Assembly (NCBI RefSeq): GCF_000165425.1
Contig: NW_001799642.1
Span: 178,048 to 242,047 of the forward strand
Length of the DNA stretch: 64,000 bases
Reading direction: 5' to 3'
Source of the DNA: Paramecium tetraurelia
Lineage: Eukaryota; Ciliophora; Oligohymenophorea; Peniculida; Parameciidae
Made by a program: the position numbers and the translations under genes. Of this stretch, positions 1 through 11,300 are shown in pieces (the stretch's first letter is position 1; every line of letters starts with the position of its first letter). The notes below the pieces were generated by a model that was given only the letters and a program-made list of their open reading frames with translations, ran no database searches and was not told the DNA's origin.

Positions 1-2
1 CA

Positions 3-784
3 CATTACAAGAGAGAAATTGATAATTTGAATATCTAAATTGGATAATTTAAAGAAACAATCTAACATTTAGAAAATCAGCAAATTGCTGAAAAAAGTTC
101 AGATGAACAAGAGTCCTTGTCTGAAAAATCAGTAAGGAAAGCATCCCAAAACTATTAAAAACAAAAAACTGTGGTGTTGAACAGAAAAAAGGTTTAAAAG
201 GTTAGTTTAAAAGAGGTGGAGATCATAGGAAAGGAATTAGCATTGAAACTGTAACTTGCTTAAATCCCATTCTCAAAATTAGACTCATTCCTTTATTCTA
301 AATCCTCTAGAGGCATAATTAATCTAAGTGAAATTGATGAAATTCTTAAGTAATCTCCGTTTGATTTACCTGATGACCAGGCTTTATTAGTTGCGAGATT
401 TCTTGCTGAACCTGAACAAGAAGAATGGATCTATTATGATAGTTATTAGACGAATGATGTTGTAATTGTTATTAGCATCTTCCGAAATCTGATCAAGCCT
501 TTTGAACTGCTTAACCCTCAGTATTATGATACAATACATCAAGAATTAAAATAGATTTTCAAACATAACAAGAACAAGTTAACCGATTATCTAATGTTAA
601 ACGGTGATAATTGTGATCTAACTTAGTTTAAGAAGGCATTTGAGTATTGTGACATTCCATTAACACAAGAGTAAGTTTTTATTTGATTTTTAGATAAGAA
701 ACCTATATTTCTATTAGAATGTATGAAAAGTATAGAAGGATTGAGAATTTAAAATACTAAGAAATAATTGATTACTTCAAATGA
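3..784 (+). CDS. C-terminal part of a coiled-coil protein with EF-hand-like helices (5' end outside window)
   Basis: Open from the left edge. One 23-nt intron at 671-693 removes an in-frame TGA and brings the frame to the stop at 782-784, giving 252 residues. The first ~45 residues are Gln/Glu/Lys-rich and heptad-like (coiled coil). The rest is helical and ends in a segment (FKKAFEYCDIPLTQEQ, then YQEIIDYFK) with the spacing of a degenerate EF-hand pair, as in many ciliate axonemal or basal-body proteins. I see no intact calcium loop. Function is not recognised; the EF-hand reading is an inference from pattern. Confidence 0.8.
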
Positions 785-796
785 TTATAATTAAAT

Positions 797-1733
797 TCAA
801 AATATTTAACAATTTATACATGTTTCTGATGAGCTTTCCTTTCTTTTGCTCTTTATTTCTTCCTATTTAAGTTAGTTGTTATATTTCCCTCTTTTGACTT
901 CGTAATGATCATCTTCGTCCAGAAAATCTTTAGACACAGATGTTAGATTTTATAAAGATTTAGTTCCTAAAAATGATTAGTCATTTAAATACTATCAACT
1001 GTGAGAATCGAATCATTCTTTGATTTTATTATTTCACAAAGTTTATCTCGAAACTCATCTATTAGATTGATTATTTCGGAATAGTATTAAATTTATCCCT
1101 ATATTTTAAGAAATTAGGAATCATTTATTATGTCTGAGAATGATTAATACAATCTATTGAATCTTTCATTGTTAAATGATTTTAATTATTAAAACTATTA
1201 TTACAGATTTTCCACTTCATTATGATAAATTTAATGTAATCTGAAAATGCAAATGCCATCAAACTCACTCCCATTATATATAACATCTTGTATTTCACTA
1301 AGTTCTGTAATCTAATTAAGTTTAAGGATTATTTTCTTTTGCAAAGAAGCAACACTCCTTCTATAAATATAGTGAAATACCCTTTGCTCTCTTGTTGAAT
1401 AAGCATATGACTCCTTTTTGACACGGACGATCCTACTATGGTTGGTATGTCCAGAGCAATTTTAATATCCTACATCGTACTATTTATTTATTTCAGCTAT
1501 CATTTAAAATAGAGATTACCTCTAAAATTCTATAGCAATAGTTCTTGATAATCTTTTCATCTACGTTGTAAAATTGCAGTTTTATGAGATTAATTGTTTC
1601 CTAAATGTACTCTATGTCAATATATTACATCAATTTAATCCTCCAGATTTGAATAGATTGGCCGAGATTCCTTTTTGAAGGCTTGAACATTATCAAACAA
1701 TAACTCAATGTCTTATTTTATTTTAAGAAGCAT
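797..1733 (-). CDS. Unknown coiled-coil protein, 297 aa
   Basis: Starts at ATG 1733-1731 (MLLKIKQDIELLFDNVQAF) and ends at TGA 799-797, only 12 nt from the stop of the convergent gene to its left. Two introns are needed: a 17-nt one at 1612-1628 and a 26-nt one near 967-992. With both removed the length is exactly 298 codons, and the frame passes many TAA/TAG codons. The middle (ESYAYSTREQRVFHYIYRRS) and a helical C-terminal half ending in an acidic/basic tail look like genuine protein, but I recognise no family. The 17-nt intron is shorter than the usual Paramecium minimum. Confidence 0.75.
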
Positions 1734-2784
1734 GAGTAATTTAATAAAAATAAATTATCTTTCATTTATAATTGAGCATAACTTTAATAATAATACGAAT
1801 TATTTAACTTATTTCACAATAAAACAATATCTTTCATTAAAATTTTCGTATTATTATGAATAATTGAACTATAACTATATTATTTACAAGTTTAATTGCA
1901 AATAAACTTGCATTTCTCAAATTTTAGTAAACAAATTCATCCATTCAAAACTTACCAACTAGTTTTTATTCATTTTTTAGCATTTTACTTAAGTCTACCC
2001 TTATCACAATATTCATAAAAGATATATATAAATCTCATAGTTTATCCTAAATTTTTTGAGTTATTAAAAAAAGCCACTATACGAAATTTTATTTGTCTCA
2101 ATAAAGTAAATGTGAGTTAGAATCATTTCTGCATTTGATTAACTAGTTAGTTTTCCTTACTTACAAATTTAAAGGATCCTTTAATCATTATTTCATTATG
2201 TTTATTATAATACAATTTTATATTCATTTTATTCTTAATACTTATAGGAAAGGTATTCAGATATTTATTCTTGCCTTTTTAAAGACTCAAAAACAATTCA
2301 TCTATCAAATTCTATTCATCATAATTAGTAGAAAAATACAAAAAACCTTATCTCCTAAATATTAATTATTCTAGAATAAATGCTAAAGTTGGTTAAGGTC
2401 GATTGGAATTTAGATATTTAAGATATATAAATTTGACCCCTTTGAATAATATAATTTTTAGATAAAACGATAGAATCTTATCCTAGTCAACTACTATTTA
2501 CAAGCATTATCGGCTTAATAAGTTAAAGGTAATTAATTTATTAATTAGCCAAGTAAGATAATGAATAGATATTTTTATTGTGAATTACAAAATTATTTTT
2601 ATCAATATTTCAATATTATCTTAAACTTTATAGTTATTGTTGTTTTATGTTTCAACTAAATATTTTATTGTATCGACTCCAATATTTAACCTCAAATTAA
2701 TGATATCTCAATTATTCAATTGCTTTCATGCGTCCTTATTATTTCTTCAAATTTTTTATTCTTTTTATTTACAATACTTAATCT
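1734..2784. other. Long apparently non-coding stretch
   Basis: About 1,050 nt with TGA (and its complement) frequent in all six frames. It is unusually long for such a compact genome. It contains a 12-bp perfect inverted repeat (listed separately). I see no gene, tRNA or rRNA; it may be a decayed gene. Confidence 0.5.
1788..1856. repeat. 12-bp perfect inverted repeat with 45-nt loop
   Basis: TAATAATACGAA at 1788-1799 is the exact reverse complement of the sequence at 1845-1856. The flanks show further weak symmetry (ATCTTTCAT occurs next to both arms). No coding sequence covers it, and no function is assigned. Confidence 0.6.
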
Positions 2785-3591
2785 TCAGAATTGCAAATTA
2801 ATGTTAAGATAGTCTTCTTTATCTAGAAAATTTGAATAACTTAGATTATTTGCCTATAATCTTCTCATCTTCTTCATCTTTAAAAAATCAGCATCAACAT
2901 GAGTCCCTAAATCATTCTATATTTTTTCAATTCTTTTTATTAAAACTTATTTTTATACTTCACTAACCATTACATTCTTTTGCTCTTATCATTAATAGTT
3001 CTTGTTATTCTTTTGCATGTTCATTCAAATTCTTACCAGATAATGAAGTATATTTCTAATCTTTAGGGTAATATTTGACAGAATTTATATTCTCTTTTAT
3101 TTCAGATTCTAATGCAAATAGTGGTTCTCTTTTCTCAGCAATTTCCAGTTCTTTTTACTCATTCTATTTTTAATTTGGTTGTTCTATTTGGCCTTTAGAT
3201 CTTATTATTTAATCTATTTTCCTTCTTCATTTAAATGGCCCTTATTTTAATTCATTATTGTACTTAATCTACTAGTCTTTGAAGATCTCTAATTTATTTT
3301 TTAATTTCTTGCAACTCTTACCTTCTTTTTGAATGATTTTTGACTTTTTCAGTTCATCGAATTCATTTAATGGAAATTCATTCCTCCTTTTTTAAATCTT
3401 CTTATGAGTTTTCATAAATTATTTTATAAATAAATTAAAATCAGCTTCTTTCAAAAATTTATAATCAGGTTGCAATAAGTATTAACATGGATAAGATTTC
3501 AGAATTCTTGATGTTTCTTCAGAAATAAAATAATAATATAGATTTTTAGTAAATCTATTGTGGAATTAAATAAATCTTAGGATAATGCCAT
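2785..3591 (-). pseudogene. Unknown charged coiled-coil gene, probably decayed
   Basis: Starts at ATG 3591-3589 (MALSQDLFNSTIDLLK) and ends at TGA 2787-2785. Coding quality is clear in blocks (SEETSRILKSYPCQYLL; EKREPLFALESEIKENINS; LGTHVDADFLKMKKMRRLQ). The blocks do not join cleanly. The N-terminal block needs a one-base frame change with no intron visible, and an in-frame TGA at 3229-3227 interrupts the frame before a long open continuation. A 34-nt intron and a 16-nt intron (2958-2973) join the remaining parts. Either a recent pseudogene or a gene with sequence errors. Family not recognised. Confidence 0.5.
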
Positions 3592-4000
3592 TTCAATACA
3601 CCAGAGAATGAATTAATTTTGGGACATGACTAGACTCTGAAATTTTATCAACTTTAAGAGAAATTGACTCCAAAATATCAGAATAATAATTGTAAAATTA
3701 AAGTTTTTAAATTAGGATTTGGCTTTGTATTCCAAACCATAAAGATTGATTAATTTCTGTATTATTCCTTGGATTCTAAATCATTCCTTTAACATTAATC
3801 TTAACTATCAAAGTTAGGGGCCTAAGATCAAAATGAAAACTATGTAAATGGCTATTTATCTTTATATATATATTATTCAATTAAATATATATTTGCTTCA
3901 TCTCGTCATAACTTCAGTCAGAATATACGATAAAAACTATGATAAATATATAATTATATACTAATCTAATTAAGTTTTAAGGAATTATTATTAATTCCAT
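3592..4000. other. Intergenic region
   Basis: About 400 nt of AT-rich DNA between two divergently oriented genes. Presumably holds both promoters, but no motif can be defended. No ORF of note. Confidence 0.6.
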
Positions 4001-5495
4001 ATGAGTTGGAAAAAACTTCTGTCATTAAATCCAATCGAATTTGTAGACCAATAATTGGTTATTTGCAAAGGAGAACTTCCAAAAGGCTTAAGAGGGTCAT
4101 TATATAGGAATACAGTTTCAACAAAAAAGAGGAGAAATGGATTTCCTGGGCATTTATTTGATGGGGTTTTGATTTAAAATATATTGATTAGGATGGAGTG
4201 ATTTTGAAGATAGAATTTAAAGAAGATAGGGCAATTGCAACCTATAAATTTGTTTAAAATGAAGGATATGTAAATGAATAATAAAGAGATGGTAGATAAA
4301 TTTTATTTATAATTAGAGTATATTTACGCTGGCTTGGGTAGAACTTATACAGGAAACTTCTTTACCAAAATATTCAATTCTTTCTCATTTAAGAATCCTG
4401 CTAATACATCAGTATTACCCTTAAAGAGTGGAGAACTTTTAGCATTATGGGAAGGAGGATTACCAACAAATCTAAACAAAAGTGATTTAGCTACCATTGG
4501 ATTGACCAATGCCAATAGTTTATAAAATGCTGATACATTTTCTGCTCATCCCAAAATAGATCCAAAATCAGGAATGATATATAATGTAGGATTGACTCAT
4601 GGAATGAATTAAATGGTGAATGTATATGAAATGAATTAAAATGGGTAAATTATAAGAAGAAACTCTGCTTAAGTAAATGGAAGAAGATTTATGTTACATG
4701 ACTTTATTTTAGCAGGCAATTATTTGATTGCAATTATGTATTCTTAATTTGTGACAGACTTTCATAAAATTCTATTGGGCAGAAAGTCATTGGGTTAAGA
4801 TGTACTAGATGATGATTCTTAAGGAATATAAGTGTTTGTTTTCGATAGATCAAAAAATCTTTAGTTAATTGCAAATAGGATTAATTATTTCAAATTTAAT
4901 GTTTGGCATTACTCAAACGGCTATGTTGATGAAAATGGTAATGTAGTTGCATAAGCCATCACTTATCCTAATTATGAATTATACAATAGCTTTTTTGTTG
5001 AGAATCTTCTTAAAAATGGACTTATTGATTCTAAATCTTCCTATGATCGTTTGATAATCAATCCACTTACAGGCGAGATTTTACATAAGTAACAAATACT
5101 AAATGATTATCTTGAATTTCCTATTGTCCATGATGATGACGTTGGTTCAAAGTAGAATTTCACCTATGCAATTATCTAAGAAAGTAATTTTAAATAACTA
5201 TTTATAAGAAAAGGATGATTGGTTTAATGGAATTATTAGAATTGATGAAGATAACCCTTAAAATAGTTAAAGAAGATTTTATTAATAAGAGCAATATTTA
5301 ACAGAAGCATTATTTGTATAAGATAAGAATAAATAAAAAGGAGAGGGATGGTTAATTTTTGTAATCTTTGATGGAACTGTAGATAAATCTTTTGTTGAAA
5401 TCGTCGATGCTTTATCCTTCTAATCAGTCTGTTTACTATAATTACCTTAGCTAATTGCACCTAGCTTCCATGGTAGATTTGAATATTCACAGTGA
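4001..5495 (+). CDS. Carotenoid oxygenase (RPE65/CCD family), 472 aa
   Basis: Members are non-haem Fe(II) dioxygenases cleaving polyene double bonds, such as those of carotenoids and apocarotenoids. The N-terminal signature GELPKGLRGSLYRN then HLFDG/DGV is typical. The iron is held by four histidines, and candidates stand in the right context and order: SAHPKIDP, LHDFILAGNYLI, WHYSNGYVDENG and the last near the C-terminus, SFHGRFEY. Length is normal for the family. Introns at 4166-4191 (26 nt), 4292-4316 (25 nt) and 5184-5208 (25 nt, ending AAG) give exactly 473 codons. No signal peptide. Substrate unknown: ciliates are not expected to make carotenoids, so diet- or symbiont-derived substrates are the likely targets (inference). 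Confidence 0.93.
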
Positions 5496-5862
5496 TTAAA
5501 GTGATATCGTAGAACATTCAGTATAAATAACAAAATTAGAATTCTTATTTTACTTAATTCTTTAATCTATTCTCATTTTATATAATCAAATCCTCTATTT
5601 AATTGATTTTGTTCTATTTAATATTTGATTAGTCATCCAATTTTAATGACACTTTTATGATGGAGTTCCTGAAAGATAATATATTAATATATATTTCTAT
5701 AATTTATTGTTATAATTTGATTTAATATATATTTCTAAAATATCATATCCATTAGATATTTAGTGTTTAATTATTTTTTAATTTAATCCATGCTATCAAC
5801 TTTGTCTAAACTTGTAAGTGAAAAATCTATGAACAATAAAATAAATTAATTAATATAAATTA
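5496..5862. other. Intergenic region between convergent genes
   Basis: Very AT-rich, with ATATATTT tracts; no ORF or RNA gene seen. Probably only the two 3' ends. Confidence 0.6.
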
Positions 5863-6573
5863 TCATAATTATTGTTTTTTTTTAGTTTTTTAAAGTCTCA
5901 ATTCTTAGAAGCGTCCTGATTGTTACAATTATTAATCGGGCTTCGAAGTCGACATCTTAAGGTTTTCAATTTTATCTTGTAATTCTTTTTGCTATTAAAA
6001 TAGCTTGTCCCTAAATAATTCATCCAAATCATCTTGATATTTAACAAATTCTTAAATTCCTTTACTATTTGAACAATGTTCCTTCATATATTAATTTAGC
6101 TTAATATTATTATTCTAACTGTTCTTTAATTGCAATTTATTTCTATATTATTTTTGCTTAAAATAAAATTATTTTTCATTTTCAGGACTGTTTAATGTTG
6201 GATTAGTCTATTTTTCACTCGTTTGCGGTTATCTGTATTTTCTTTAGGAATTAAATGAAGTTATGGGAGTAATTTGAGGGCTGAGTTCTATAGTATGCAT
6301 AATTTTTTATGGTTTGCGAATCGTTACAACTGTAAGCTAAGAATCATTCATTGAAATCTTTCTAAACTTTTCGTATTGGTTCTGCGAGAAATCAATCTCA
6401 TTTGTTTGTTAAATCATAGAAGAGTTAGGCCTGTCGATCTGATTTTTTATAAACCTTTATCTAGCTTAATTTGCATAGGATAGTTTATATTGAAGAATAT
6501 TACTAATTTGATCTTTAGTTTTATCAATGAATAAGGATTGAAATGTAGTTTTGGATTAAGGAGATAATTACAT
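5863..6573 (-). CDS. Unknown Gln/Asn-rich basic protein, 236 aa
   Basis: A single uninterrupted frame of 237 codons from ATG 6573-6571 to TGA 5865-5863, with many TAA/TAG read as Gln. The first two thirds are low-complexity, rich in Ser/Gln/Asn/Pro (for example QSARQRF- and TSEKQTNPTLN-like stretches). The C-terminal third is a Lys/Glu/Gln coiled coil (YQDDLDELFRDKLFQQQKEL). No known domain. The coding call rests on codon pattern and the length of a TGA-free frame that uses reassigned codons. Confidence 0.8.
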
Positions 6574-6597
6574 TAATTAATATAATATCATATATAT

Positions 6598-6852
6598 ATG
6601 CAATTATCCAAAATTGTAAATTCTTAATATGCAATGTCTTTCCCATCCAATCATCAAACCAATTACATCGATAAGATTAAGTTTTTTGTTAGTTCCAGAA
6701 AATATCAGAAATTAGAAAATATTAGGATTATATTATTTTGCTCCTTGATAATGAAATCGCAGGAATGTTTTAGCAAATTTAAAAGTTCTCATTTAACAAT
6801 GCAGAAAAAAAGATTAGATAAGACAAGCCTAATTTCTAGCTTGGTTGATTGA
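6598..6852 (+). CDS. Possible small protein, 84 aa
   Basis: TGA-free frame from ATG 6598 (MQLSKIVNSQYAMSFPSN) to TGA 6850-6852 in an otherwise empty 560-nt gap. It is basic and has one hydrophobic segment (RIILFCSLIM). The only reassigned codon is near the start, and composition is only weakly coding-like. It may be chance, or an exon of something I cannot assemble. Confidence 0.3.
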
Positions 6853-7136
6853 TAAATATTTTCTTGCATCCTCCCATGCCGATGGAGTCATTGGAGATGA
6901 AGCAGTATCATTTGAGTGAATGAATGCGATAATGATGATTGTTTATAGAATTTTTACTTAAAATATACAAACCTAAAATAACAATTAAAATTATACTCAT
7001 AGCTTTGTTAAAAGATATTATAACAAATAAAAGAAGAGAACAAATAATGATCAAGGCTCTCATTGCTTAATTTCACTATTTGATTATTTGATGTAAGAAG
7101 CCATTTGCATTTTTGATTCTTTTATATAATGAAAAT

Positions 7137-7858
7137 ATGGATTACATATATTTAGTTTTAAATTTATTGCTCTATCATTCGATATTGGATATACAAATAA
7201 TCTTGATGGAGGAAGCATTAATAGTTAAAATTTTGGATGGGTCTCGTTTCGGATTAGTTTAAATGCGATTGCAAATAAATATTTTGATATTATTTATTTT
7301 TTCTAAATTATTCCACAAGAGGAGCAAATGTAATGAATATTATTATTTTAGGTTACCAAGAGGATAGTAAAATATTAGATTAATTCGTTTATAGCGCTTT
7401 TATTAGTAATATCGGAATGATGTTGTATGTTTCTTGCTGGATGGCATAATACTGTTATCAAGCAAAATCCTACAATATTGCAGACTTAACAGGAATGGAC
7501 CATTATTAGACATGGGTGATAATGAATATCGCAGGAGCAAGTTGTCTCTTATTGGGCTTGTTGATAAGCTTAGCTAAAATTGCTATAGATTAAGCGGCCT
7601 TAGGATATGGATCATTAGGAATTAGTTTAATCGGATGGATTCTCATAACAATTGGAATGGGAATTGGGTCAGACACAGCTCAAGTTCATATTTTAACAAT
7701 ATAATAAGTTCAAAGACACCTCCCTTGATTATAATATTCCAGTGTCAAATTGGTTTGCAATGACAGGTATTTGTTTCCAAATTTCATTTAACGGATACGA
7801 ACATTCAATATAGGAAGATGATAGCACTGGTTAAACCAATAAGTAAGTAGAAATCTGA
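7137..7858 (+). CDS. Small multipass membrane protein, 224 aa
   Basis: Starts at ATG 7137 (MDYIYLVLNLLLYHSI) and ends at TGA 7856-7858. Introns at 7330-7351 (22 nt) and 7684-7708 (25 nt) give 225 codons. About four hydrophobic segments can be seen: one at the N-terminus, INILILFIF, ASCLLLGLLISLAKI and GISLIGWILITIGMGIG. A hydrophilic acidic tail follows (EHSIQEDDSTGQTNKQ). Gly-rich helices and short loops suggest a small tetraspan-type protein; I cannot name a family. Confidence 0.75.
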
Positions 7859-8363
7859 TTAATAAAATATATCAAACATCAATAAATTCATTATATAAAA
7901 AGATGGTTTCTTCTCTTTTTCACTAAATTAAACGAAATCCTATCAATTAATGAGTTATGGAGAATATAACTCATCTAGTGATGCTTTGGCAGAATGAAAT
8001 TTCGATAAACTTTATATATTAATTCCAATTTTTGAATATTTCAGATGCACATACTATTTAGCAATCTATATCAATATACTATCCTTTTCATTAGTATATA
8101 TAAAGAGTGCAACTTGAAGATTCCTTTGACCACTGAATGTTCAGTTTAATAAGAAGCTCAAAGAGAATATGTGTATCTTGAAATTGTGAAAAAATTCTGA
8201 TTTTGTTTCAAATGGAATTATTATCTTTTGAATATTGCCATAGAAAATACATATGGAAGTATATTTAATATGAAGCGAATAGAATTACAATCTGTTATTC
8301 TGAGAAGAGCCAATTCTATTTTGATTTTTAGATAAAAATAATTTAATAGTTAGTTATATATCA
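7859..8363. other. Intergenic region between convergent genes, with one possible short ORF
   Basis: Apart from the weak ORF at 8045-8200, no coding frame or RNA gene was seen. Confidence 0.5.
8045..8200 (+). CDS. Doubtful 51-aa ORF
   Basis: ATG 8045 to TGA 8198-8200. The second half (IPLTTECSVQQEAQREYVYL) uses two reassigned codons and looks protein-like. A splice-acceptor-like TTTCAG directly precedes the ATG, so this could be an internal exon of a gene I could not assemble. Confidence 0.22.
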
Positions 8364-11300
8364 TCATTGTTTTTATTAATTAACTTTCCAACTTTCCTTT
8401 TTTCCATCGGGTCCTACAGTTTCTATTTCTATTAGATATATATAGTTTAAAAATACTCTTAGGAGATTGCTTGTTTAGTTCGTTTTCATCAACTGCTTGT
8501 ATTTACTCTTTTTAAGACGATTTCATTTTATTCTATGCAGAATCAACTCTGATATTTTAAGATTTATTCCTCTAAGGTTGTTCTTTGATATAAATATCTA
8601 ATTACATTTTTCTTAACTTTTGTCTTTTCCTTCCTTTTATCCTAAAGACTATTTTCGTTTTGTTGGCTACTTGACTTCCTCTGTTAACTTTTATTAAACC
8701 ACTATGATTAATAATATATGAATTACTTTATTTTTTATCTCTTTGTGCTGCAACTTTCTAGAATTCTAATTTTAATGCTCTTAATTTAGAATTCATTTCA
8801 GTTTTTTCCTCAGGCATATCCAAAAAGTACATTAAGCCTTGCATAGTCTTTGAACTGGTTGCATCCACTTGTTAATATTGATCTTCTCGTTCTCCCAGTG
8901 GCCCTTCTTCTGAAATTGCTTGATCCTTTTTTAATGCAATCATATCTATGGTTTTCATGTTATTTTCATATTTTTCATTCAGGAGATCAAAATATTTCTA
9001 TCCTTTTATGGCAATCCTCAATAATGCCTATTAAAATTCATGATAATTCATTCCCTTTGGTGGTATAGCATTAAAACCATTTTTTTCATTCAATTATTAT
9101 TGTTATCGTTCTCTTTCTCTTGTGATTGATCTGAAGATTAGTTATGCATCTTCAGGAGTAATAATAGCTGGATAAATGCTGAATTAAGAAGCAAAATTAG
9201 TAAACCCTTTGAATTGTAATAACTCTTTCTCGACTCCTGCATTTTCAATTTTCCAATCAGTATACTCTTGATAAGCATGATATATGGCTTATAATTATTT
9301 ATCATATTTCTTATATATGGATTGAATATCCTAATTTTGTTACATCTATTAAATCTTTTGATGCATTTACTTCTCCCTTTATCTTACTTCTTATTCTTAT
9401 TAAAGCATTATCTCCACATTGTTTTTCCATTCCTTCATTTCTTCTTTTGCTTTCTATTCCTTTTATTTCTCTTATTATTCTTTATCCTTAAACTCTTTCT
9501 TCTTTTGTTCCAACAACTTACTTACTTCTTCTTTCTATTTCTTCTAAAATTCCTCTCTTTATTTTCTTTCTAATTCTTATTTTTATTTTTGTATTTCCAC
9601 ATTCTAAGCCTCTTTTATTTTGCTTTCTTCTGCCATTTTTTCTTTATATTCTCTTAATTTTAACTTCTTTTCTTCTGCTTCTTTCTTTAATTATTCCTAT
9701 TACTTTTTCTCTCTTTCTGCTTTTTCAATCATCTCTTATCTCTCCTCTTACTTCTTAAGTTATTCCTGTTCTTCCTTCTCTCTCTTTTTTCTCAAATATT
9801 CCTATTTTAACTTTTCCTAATGTTTTTGTCTTTTCTCCTCAGCATCCATCTTCTTCTATTCTTCTTCCTATTACTTCAATAATTTATCTTCAATGGCTCT
9901 ATTAATGACTTTCTTCTATTATGAGTTATCTCTCTATTTCACTTAAACAACTTGCTCCTGTTATTGCTGTGGATTTGGTTTGACTTTCCAAATAATCTTT
10001 ATATCCGATAAAGGTTCCATAACATTAGTTTTAAATGTTTCCGAAATCAATTAATTGACTATTTCATGACAATCAAGCCATGCATTTTCAATTCCCAATA
10101 TTGCTTACTATCTGTATTCATATCGTTAATTCAATTATTTTTCTGTAACTTTCTTGAACTTACTAGGAACAGGTACATCTTGAGTTTACAACTGTAAATT
10201 TAACTATCTAATAATATCTCTATCTGGATCAATATTGATATTATCTGGATCCAAAAATATGAGGTGATTTTCATCTAATTAATTTATTATAAATGTTATA
10301 CTTTTTGATTTTGCAATTGAACCAAAATTTTGCATAAACTATTCCAAACATTATCCTGCTGGTTTTCTTTAAAAGGTGTATCCTTCAATTTTCATCGACA
10401 GTTAAGCAAGGAACCTCTCGAAATTCTACTAATCTAAACTAAATTGATCACTCTTATTTTCAGAATATTTCTGATTTATAGCTTTGACATATGCTTGAAT
10501 TTCCTCCTTAGACATATTCACTTAATAATCTTTCAACATTCTCATTATATCAGATAACTATATAATTTCATACTATTCCTAAAGTTCCCCAAAGTACTAT
10601 TTTTTACTTGCCTAATTAGTCGTGTTAGAGTATTTGGAGAATAGATATTTCATAGCTTTATGATTCTTCTTAATAGCCACGCTCATCGATTCATAGTCGT
10701 GAGTCTCATGATCATCAAGATCAATCAATTCAACCTTCTTTTCATCTGCTTTCTCAATTACTTTCCCAGTAGTTCTTTTCTAAATCTCCTATTATGCCTT
10801 CTTTTGTAATATCTCTATTCTTTTTCTCTTTTCCTCCTCTTCCTATTATTTCTTCAGCAGTTCTTCCTCCTTCTTTAATTTTATGTTAGCAATATTTTCT
10901 AAGACTTTAGGGTCCACTTATTAAGGCTTCTTCTTCGTTTATTACTACTAAGTATTTGGAGTTGGAGCAATTGGTTACTTTCCTCTCTCTAATTCAACAA
11001 CTCTCTTTTTGAACCCCACACCATTTTGAGCCAAAAACTTCTTCTCATCCTCCAATTCCTTTTGTCTTAAAGCATTAAAAGGATCACCATCATTTTAATA
11101 TCTTTTCTCACTCTTTACAGTTTAAGGAGTTTGCTCAGCAGAATGCAATTGCTAATTTTACACAAACTCATTATCAATAATTAGTTGAGATTACTTTAGT
11201 ATTTCATCCTATTCCTATTTTTCAGCCTCCCATTATGATTTAATAGTCTAAACTATTTTATCGGGATTACCAAACATATTCAATAGCGTAATCACTCCCT

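Noticed and set aside
9322-9820. Plus-strand ORFs of Leu/Phe/Ser-rich 'membrane proteins'
   Set aside because: They are antisense shadows of the Lys/Glu/Gln coiled-coil part of the giant minus-strand gene.
11276-11278. ATG (MFGNPDK) as the start of a second minus-strand gene
   Set aside because: The upstream exon joins it in frame (VITLLNMFGNPDKIVQ) with no TGA between, so it is an internal Met.
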